The notes beneath the pieces were generated by a model. It saw only the letters and a list, made by a program, of their open reading frames with translations, was not told where the DNA came from and ran no database searches. A stretch of 64,000 nucleotides of DNA, taken from NCBI RefSeq assembly GCF_030408375.1, contig NZ_CP046530.1:806001-870000 (forward strand). The letters run 5' to 3'. Numbering within the stretch: the stretch's first letter is position 1; each line of letters starts with the position of its first letter. This DNA comes from Corynebacterium afermentans subsp. lipophilum. Its GTDB lineage: Bacteria; Actinomycetota; Actinomycetes; Mycobacteriales; Mycobacteriaceae. Below are positions 59,013 to 64,000 of the stretch, one piece after another. Made by a program: the position numbers and the translations under genes.

Positions 59013-59684
59013 TTACCTCACGTCAATAGATGCGGCGGTCGGTGCAAAGGGGCAGACCTTATCGACGGTGCGCACACTCCCGTCAACGACTGCCAGAACC
59101 CGCCCAGAGCCCGTGTCCGCGGTCGCGGACAGGGTGGCCGGTCCTGTCGGGTTAATCCCGTTGTTGCCCAACGGCGTTACGCCGGTGCGGAAATTGGCCA
59201 GGTTGATCCAGTACACCTTCATGCCGCCCTGCTCCTTCGCGGCCGCCGGGGTGCCCAACGCGGTGAAGACGAAGGTGGTCTGGCCGGCCTTCGCGCCCGG
59301 GGCGGGGGACTCGGCGGGTCCGGGCACCGCGATCGCGGAGGCGGTGGAGTGCAGTCCCTCGCCGATGCAGTTGCCGGAGACGGTGGGCCAGTAGAACTGG
59401 GTGAACCTTGGGGCGTTCGCGGGCAGTGGCGGGCCGCCGATCTCGTCGCCACCCGCGTAGAACTGCACCGCGGTGCGCAGCGCGTTGCCCACCTTTTGCG
59501 GGACGTGGGGCTGGTCCGCGAACGCGTTGACGCGCGCGACGGTCTCGGGCGTCGGCCGCCCCAGCGGGTCGAGGAACGAGGACTGCGCAGAAGCAGTTTG
59601 CGTGAGGGCGCCGCCGGTCACCAACAAACCGGCAGCGCACACCGCCGCAACGACGGTCCTGGAGAGCGAAAGATAGTTGTGCAC
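59013..59684 (-). CDS. Secreted protein of unknown function
   Basis: A 223-residue exported protein with a signal peptide (V-V-A-A-V-C-A-A-G-L-L-V-T-G-G, cut after A-S-A). The mature part has F-L-D-P-L-G-R-P-T-P-E-T and G-N-C-I-G-E-G-L-H-S, with two cysteines (Cys in N-C-I-G and Cys in V-C-P-F) that could form a disulfide. The GTG at 59684 is chosen; one at 59693 is possible. The family appears in corynebacteria and mycobacteria; role unknown. Confidence 0.7.
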   Translation of the reverse strand: MHNYLSLSRTVVAAVCAAGLLVTGGALTQTASAQSSFLDPLGRPTPETVARVNAFADQPHVPQKVGNALRTAVQFYAGGDEIGGPPLPANAPRFTQFYWPTVSGNCIGEGLHSTASAIAVPGPAESPAPGAKAGQTTFVFTALGTPAAAKEQGGMKVYWINLANFRTGVTPLGNNGINPTGPATLSATADTGSGRVLAVVDGSVRTVDKVCPFAPTAASIDVR

Positions 59685-59849
59685 TTGCGCCACATTAGTC
59701 ACATCCGTAACAACGTCAAGCGGAACTGGGATATTACTGTGGGAACCGTGCGCGCGCATCGCCCCGGTTTGCTGGCGGGATAATGCGATTCCGTGCAGGC
59801 GGGAGTATCGTTTAGGCGTTATTTCCGCCAACGCAAAGGACCTATCTCT

Positions 59850-61766
<1,917 letters not shown>

Positions 61767-61777
61767 CCTGTTCTTCC

Positions 61778-63460
61778 ATGCACCCAAGTAGAACGCGCCG
61801 CCCAGCCACCCGTGCTGCGGCGGCGTTTTCCGTGCTCTGCCTTGTGGCGTCGTGCGCGGCCAACCCCGGCCCGCCGCCGCTGGTGGAACCGGAGGACCGC
61901 CCGGATGCCGTCTCCGAGCACGACGCCGATAACGGCGGCTCAGACAGCGCTAACGGCGCAGACAACGCCGAGGAGCAGGGCACCAACCAAGAACCCGCCA
62001 ATGGACGTCCGCAGGCGCAGATCGGCGTCGACCCGGTACGCGCGGGGTTCAACCCGCACCTGGTCGGCGACGAGTCCGCCGTGGTGCGCGGCATCGCAGA
62101 CCTTGTCCTGCCCAGCGCGTTCCAAACGGACGGCGCAAAGGACCCGAACCTGCTCGTCGGGGCGTCAGTGCTGCCGACGTCCCCGGACGCGTTCACGGTC
62201 CGGTACGTCATCGCGCCGAACGCCCAGTGGTCCGACGGCACCCCGATCACCGGCGCGGACTTCGCCTACCTGTGGCGCGGCATGACAAAAACCGCCGGCG
62301 TAGTGGACCCGGCAGCGTACCGCGCGGTGTCGAACGTGCGCGTCAGCGGCCCCGGAGGCAAGGTCGTGGACGTGGATTTCGCGCAGCCGGTGGCGGATTG
62401 GAAGGTGCTGTTCCGGCATCTTTTGCCGTCGCACTTACTTGCCGCGGATGCCGCCGATTTCGCTTACGCGCTGCGCAACACCGTCCCCGCCTCCGCGGGC
62501 CGTTACCTGGTGCGCAGCGTGGACCGCGCACACGGCACCGTCACGCTGAACCGCAACGACAGGTTCTGGGGGCCGGACCCGGCGCCGATTGACATTCTTA
62601 CTCTCGCCGCAGCGCGCGACACCACCCAGGTGGCGGATCAGCTGCGCAGCGGCCAGCTCGCCTTCGTGGACATGGTGCCGCAGGACACCACCGAGGATGT
62701 TCTCGGGCTCATCCCGGGGGCGGACACCCGCACGTTTGCGGGCACCCGCACCCTCGGCGTGACGCTTTCGGCGACCAGCGGGCTTTCGCCGCAGGCGCGC
62801 GCCGAGGTGCGGTCGCTTATCGACGTCCCCCTGCTCGCCCACATCGCCGCCCGCCGCAGCACCAACGTTCACGCCGCGGCACCCACCGAACCGGGCTCGC
62901 TGGCGCTGCTGCACGCGCTCGCCGCGGACGGCAAGGTGCTGCGCGTGGCCGCCGACGCCGCGGACCCGGCGGCCACCGCGGCCGCGCGGTCGCTGGTGGA
63001 TTTGCTGGACGCCGCCGGCGTGCCCGCACGCATCGTGGCCAATGAGTTGCCCGCCATCGCCGCGCGCAGCTTGCCTGCGGGTGAGGTGGATGTTGTGGTG
63101 CATTGGCGCAACGACGGCGACTCCGCAGACACCCTGGCCAGCCGCATCGCGTGTCCTGCGGAGACCGGCCGCGCCGGAAACCTCGCCGGCTTTTGTTCGG
63201 TGGCCGGCGACGAGTTGGCCCGCGCAATCCTCGCGGGCGAGATTCCGCCCGCCGCCGCAGCTGAGCGCGCCGCGGCGATCGAGCACCGCGAAGCGCTCTG
63301 GGTGCCCCTGCTGCACGAAACACGCCTGGCCGCCACCGCTGGCGGGGTGCGCGCGGCCGGCACGCAGCCGGGGCAGTGGCCGGGCGGGTTGTCGTCGGCA
63401 GGCAAGTGGAAGCTAGCCGATACAGTGAAGCGGCGATCAAAAATTCAGGAGGTTCCATGA
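61778..63460 (+). CDS. ABC transporter family peptide-binding lipoprotein
   Basis: A 560-residue lipoprotein with lipobox L-V-A-S-C near residue 26 and a Glu/Asp/Asn-rich spacer. A binding domain of the SBP family 5 follows (N-A-Q-W-S-D-G-T-P-I-T-G-A-D-F-A-Y and L-N-R-N-D-R-F-W-G). The frame is complete. Its stop overlaps the mshB ATG (ATGA). No permease or ATPase lies near it, so it may work with the transporter upstream or have lost transport. Confidence 0.82.
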   Translation: MHPSRTRRPATRAAAAFSVLCLVASCAANPGPPPLVEPEDRPDAVSEHDADNGGSDSANGADNAEEQGTNQEPANGRPQAQIGVDPVRAGFNPHLVGDESAVVRGIADLVLPSAFQTDGAKDPNLLVGASVLPTSPDAFTVRYVIAPNAQWSDGTPITGADFAYLWRGMTKTAGVVDPAAYRAVSNVRVSGPGGKVVDVDFAQPVADWKVLFRHLLPSHLLAADAADFAYALRNTVPASAGRYLVRSVDRAHGTVTLNRNDRFWGPDPAPIDILTLAAARDTTQVADQLRSGQLAFVDMVPQDTTEDVLGLIPGADTRTFAGTRTLGVTLSATSGLSPQARAEVRSLIDVPLLAHIAARRSTNVHAAAPTEPGSLALLHALAADGKVLRVAADAADPAATAAARSLVDLLDAAGVPARIVANELPAIAARSLPAGEVDVVVHWRNDGDSADTLASRIACPAETGRAGNLAGFCSVAGDELARAILAGEIPPAAAAERAAAIEHREALWVPLLHETRLAATAGGVRAAGTQPGQWPGGLSSAGKWKLADTVKRRSKIQEVP

Positions 63461-64000
63461 CCGTTCGAGACCTTTCCGGCTACCGCGTTGTCGCCGTGCA
63501 CGCCCACCCGGACGACGAAGCAATCACCACCGCCGGCGCCCTTGCAGACCTTTCCGCCCGCGGCGCGGACGTGCTGATAGTCACCTGCACCCTCGGCGAG
63601 GAAGGCGAGGTCATCGGCGAGCCGTACCAGCACCTCGTGGTCGATGAGGCGGACCAGCTCGGGGGTTTTCGCATCCAGGAGCTGCGGCGCTCCCTGGACG
63701 CGATCGGCGCGCGCGGGCAGTTCCTCGGCGGTGCCGGCCGCTTCCGTGACTCCGGCATGGCGGGCTCGCCAGCGAGCCGAAATCCGCGGGCGTTTGTGAA
63801 TTCGGGCGACGTGGCCGTCGAGAAGCTTGCTGCCATCTTCGAAGCCGAAAGGCCGCACCTTGTGCTGACCTACGGCCCCGACGGCGGCTACGGCCACCCG
63901 GACCACATCCGCGCCCACGAAATCACACATGCCGCCGCCGAGCGTGTGGAGGTCCCGCGCATCATGTGGGCGGTGCGCCTGGCCGAGGAGACCGCCGCAC
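63457..64000 (+). CDS. mshB: Mycothiol biosynthesis deacetylase MshB, 3' end cut by the window
   Basis: MshB removes the acetyl group from GlcNAc-Ins in mycothiol synthesis, a zinc-dependent step. The visible 181 residues include the metal-binding A-H-P-D-D-E, V-T-C-T-L-G-E-E-G, F-L-G-G-A-G-R-F-R-D-S-G-M and G-Y-G-H-P-D-H motifs. The ATG lies behind AGGAGG and overlaps the stop of the lipoprotein gene, so they are co-transcribed. The frame stays open to the end of the window. Confidence 0.93.
   Translation, partial: MTVRDLSGYRVVAVHAHPDDEAITTAGALADLSARGADVLIVTCTLGEEGEVIGEPYQHLVVDEADQLGGFRIQELRRSLDAIGARGQFLGGAGRFRDSGMAGSPASRNPRAFVNSGDVAVEKLAAIFEAERPHLVLTYGPDGGYGHPDHIRAHEITHAAAERVEVPRIMWAVRLAEETAA

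Overview
The window is a high-GC actinobacterial chromosome segment, almost certainly Corynebacterium. The signs are the ispH/ychF neighbourhood, a mycothiol gene (mshB) at the right edge, two DtxR-type iron boxes, a CmtR-type metal sensor, a corynebacterial-type erm(X), frequent GTG/TTG starts and a tightly packed gene order. Nearly all of it is ordinary chromosome. One block, 5189-15079, is accessory DNA with visibly lower GC, pseudogenes and long gene-poor gaps.

Layout. 1-5188: the 3' part of ispH, a DUF6542 membrane protein, rmuC, an AI-2E family permease and ychF. 5189-15079: an array of four units inserted at the 3' end of ychF. Each unit ends with a copy of the last ~24 bp of ychF (V-E-F-K-F-N-V-stop or a close variant) at 5162, 8616, 10955, 12319 and 15056. 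Unit 1 holds a lactococcin-972-type bacteriocin locus whose bacteriocin gene has lost its start and is fused in frame to the N-terminus of a serine recombinase, followed by the intact membrane partner and ABC ATPase. Unit 2 holds a second recombinase remnant, erm(X) with its leader peptide and attenuator, and a remnant of an MmeI-like DNA methyltransferase. Unit 3 holds an NAD-dependent epimerase-like gene. Unit 4 holds a CmtR-like sensor and a P1B-type metal ATPase. The flank resumes with a VOC gene whose stop codon touches the last ychF-like copy.

15080-33700: a toxin-antitoxin pair (higBA), arfB, a FUSC permease, a CPBP protease, chrA, a GNAT acetyltransferase, a Fic protein with an altered active site, a Dyp peroxidase, a two-component system, an acyltransferase-like membrane protein, a secreted S1 protease, two paralogous lipoproteins, a 5'-nucleotidase, and DUF488, HNH/DUF222 and DUF1707 genes. 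33700-48500: a MerR/TipAS regulator, an iron-siderophore ABC transporter with DtxR boxes, the Ku/LigD end-joining pair, a 2H phosphoesterase, a spermidine-synthase-like protein, an MFS exporter, a DUF4185 secreted protein, a cupin and a DUF808 protein. 48600-64000: DUF2218, a TPP riboswitch with the thiamine-precursor ECF transporter ykoEDC, a Dpp-type peptide ABC transporter, DUF402, a secreted protein, typA, a peptide-binding lipoprotein and the start of mshB.

The most notable reading is the ychF-tail array. Four of its five tails still read as a proper YchF C-terminus, but with different synonymous codons. This suggests repeated site-specific insertion of different cassettes that each carried a replacement ychF end, with only recombinase stumps left. 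No tRNA, rRNA or CRISPR array was seen.
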